Of a DNA stretch of 64,000 nt, positions 63,289-64,000 are shown piece after piece. The stretch is taken from NCBI RefSeq assembly GCF_902150065.1, contig NC_043981.1, positions 11,351,501-11,415,500 of the forward strand, given 5' to 3'. A program made the position numbers and the translations under genes. How positions within the stretch are numbered: position 1 is the stretch's first letter; each line of letters starts with the position of its first letter. The stretch is from Myripristis murdjan (lineage: Eukaryota; Chordata; Actinopteri; Holocentriformes; Holocentridae). Under the pieces are notes generated by a model, which worked only from the letters and a program-made list of their open reading frames with translations, was not told the DNA's origin and did no database searches.

Positions 63289-64000
63289 AGTTGCTGTTGT
63301 AGTTGCTGTTGTTGTAGTTGTAGTTGTTGCTGCTGCTGCTGCTGGGGGGGCTGTGGTGGCTGCTGGGGGGACTGGGGTGGCGGTGGGGCAGCCTGTTGAG
63401 GAGGCTGAGGCTGGGGGGGAAGGTGCTGATGCTGCGGTGGTGGTGGTGGAGGCTGGGCCTGCAGAGGGGGGTGCTGGGCCTGGGGTGGGTGTTGATGCTG
63501 GGGAGGGTGGTGATGGGACTGAGGCTGCGGCTGAGGCTGGGACTGGGGAGGGGGTGTTGGTGCGGGATGGTCGACTGAGTGTTGGCTGTGATGCCGGTGG
63601 CTGTGACCAGAATGTGGGAGTGTGGCACCTCTGGATGACTCCATCCTCATCTGTAGGAGAGAAAAATGGAGAATTGGGGATGCATTAAAAGAGCAGAGTC
63701 AAATGGGGAAGTGAAAACACGGACACAGGAAATGGGCAAAGATGCAAAGCTGAAACAAATCAGTGGCAAGTTGACATTGGTGTCACACAAAACTAGCTGT
63801 CCTGGTATTTTTGCAGCTAGATTTTTTTCCCCCCCTGCCACAACAGTTGTTGTCTACTAAAAGAACCAGTACCTTGGTGTTTTCCTCCATCTGGGTGCCT
63901 CTCTTCCAGGCCTCGGAGAAGATGGAGCTGACCACACTCTGGGACCGGCCATGAGAGGAGCCTGTGTCCACCCCACTGTCTGACTGGCCTGAATGGTTAG
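60876..64000 (-). CDS. raph1: RAPH1 / lamellipodin, last two coding exons (partial)
   Basis: Ras-association and PH domain scaffold that recruits Ena/VASP and the WAVE complex to the leading edge. The window holds the tail only. The end of one exon (63873-64000, beginning in frame with NHSGQSDSGVDT and RSQSVVSSIFSEAWKRGTQ) is followed by the final exon 60876-63650 (924 codons plus stop). The final exon has an H/P/Q-rich start, a 92-residue Gln/Leu tract (63069-63344), a polyPro run, then YKYSTITRFQN. Many Ena/VASP-type FPPPPP motifs and SH3/profilin-type proline runs follow, then QRNSSIKSDSSASYQESRR, LEDLNRTLKRKSVGRQGSL and the conserved end MDDMALPPPPPELL...YATLRRGPPPAPPKR. The RA and PH domains lie beyond the right edge. 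Human RAPH1 has proline runs at the same place but not the Gln/Leu tract, as far as I recall. Confidence 0.93.
63069..63344 (-). repeat. raph1: CAA/CAG/CTA trinucleotide tract coding poly(Q/L) in raph1
   Basis: Ninety-two codons, 74 Gln (CAA or CAG) and 18 Leu, the Leu codons being CTA and so one base from CAA. The pattern is roughly QQQQLQQQL in tandem. The longest uninterrupted Gln run is about 13 codons. Confidence 0.95.

Noticed and set aside
62911-63688. Plus-strand frames of poly-Val and poly-Cys opposite the raph1 glutamine tract
   Set aside because: Shadows of the CAA/CTA repeat; the raph1 frame is conserved on both sides of the tract.

Overview
The window is animal nuclear DNA and almost certainly from a ray-finned (teleost) fish. 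Genes are split into many short exons by mostly compact introns. The proteins match vertebrate families from end to end. The repeats are typical of teleosts: Tc1/mariner and hAT remnants, LINE 3' ends with a 'ggg atcaataa' tail, abundant CA/CT microsatellites and a foldback element. No bacterial-type operons, CRISPR arrays or intact viral elements are visible.

Layout, left to right. (1) 1-11.7 kb, minus strand: the 5' end of map4k4, with two coding exons at 11.2-11.7 kb and a very long intron 2 that leaves the window on the left. (2) 14.85-18.96 kb, minus: chst10 (HNK-1 sulfotransferase), complete. (3) 19.1-20.0 kb: an 872-bp nearly perfect inverted-repeat element. (4) 21.6-23.95 kb, minus: rpl31, complete. 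(5) 26.7-37.25 kb, minus: zc3h13, complete in 19 coding exons, encoding an m6A-writer cofactor with a CCCH finger and long RE/RD/RS tracts. (6) 39.3-43.9 kb, minus: cpb2 (procarboxypeptidase B2/TAFI), 11 exons. (7) 44.35-48.9 kb, plus: alg11. (8) 49.8-54.5 kb, minus: a second cpb2-like gene with the same exon plan but a changed specificity residue and no basic activation site. (9) 55.5-58.4 kb, plus: spp2 (secreted phosphoprotein 24). (10) 60.9-64 kb, minus: the last two coding exons of raph1 (lamellipodin), with a 92-residue Gln/Leu tract.

Functionally the window is a mix. map4k4 and raph1 act in cell migration and the cytoskeleton. chst10 and alg11 act in glycan synthesis in Golgi and ER. 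rpl31 is ribosomal and zc3h13 acts in nuclear RNA methylation. cpb2, its paralogue and spp2 encode secreted proteins whose human counterparts are made in liver. In human the left block (MAP4K4, CHST10, RPL31) lies on 2q11, the middle block (ZC3H13, CPB2, ALG11) on 13q14, and SPP2/RAPH1 on 2q, so the window joins ancestral blocks. The point most worth following is the pair of cpb2 paralogues on either side of the opposite-strand alg11. One keeps the TAFI hallmarks. The other keeps all catalytic residues but has Thr in place of Asp at the substrate-specificity position and has lost the Arg at the activation site.

Exon boundaries were set by eye from splice consensus, reading-frame continuity and remembered family sequences. 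No alignment program or transcript data were available.
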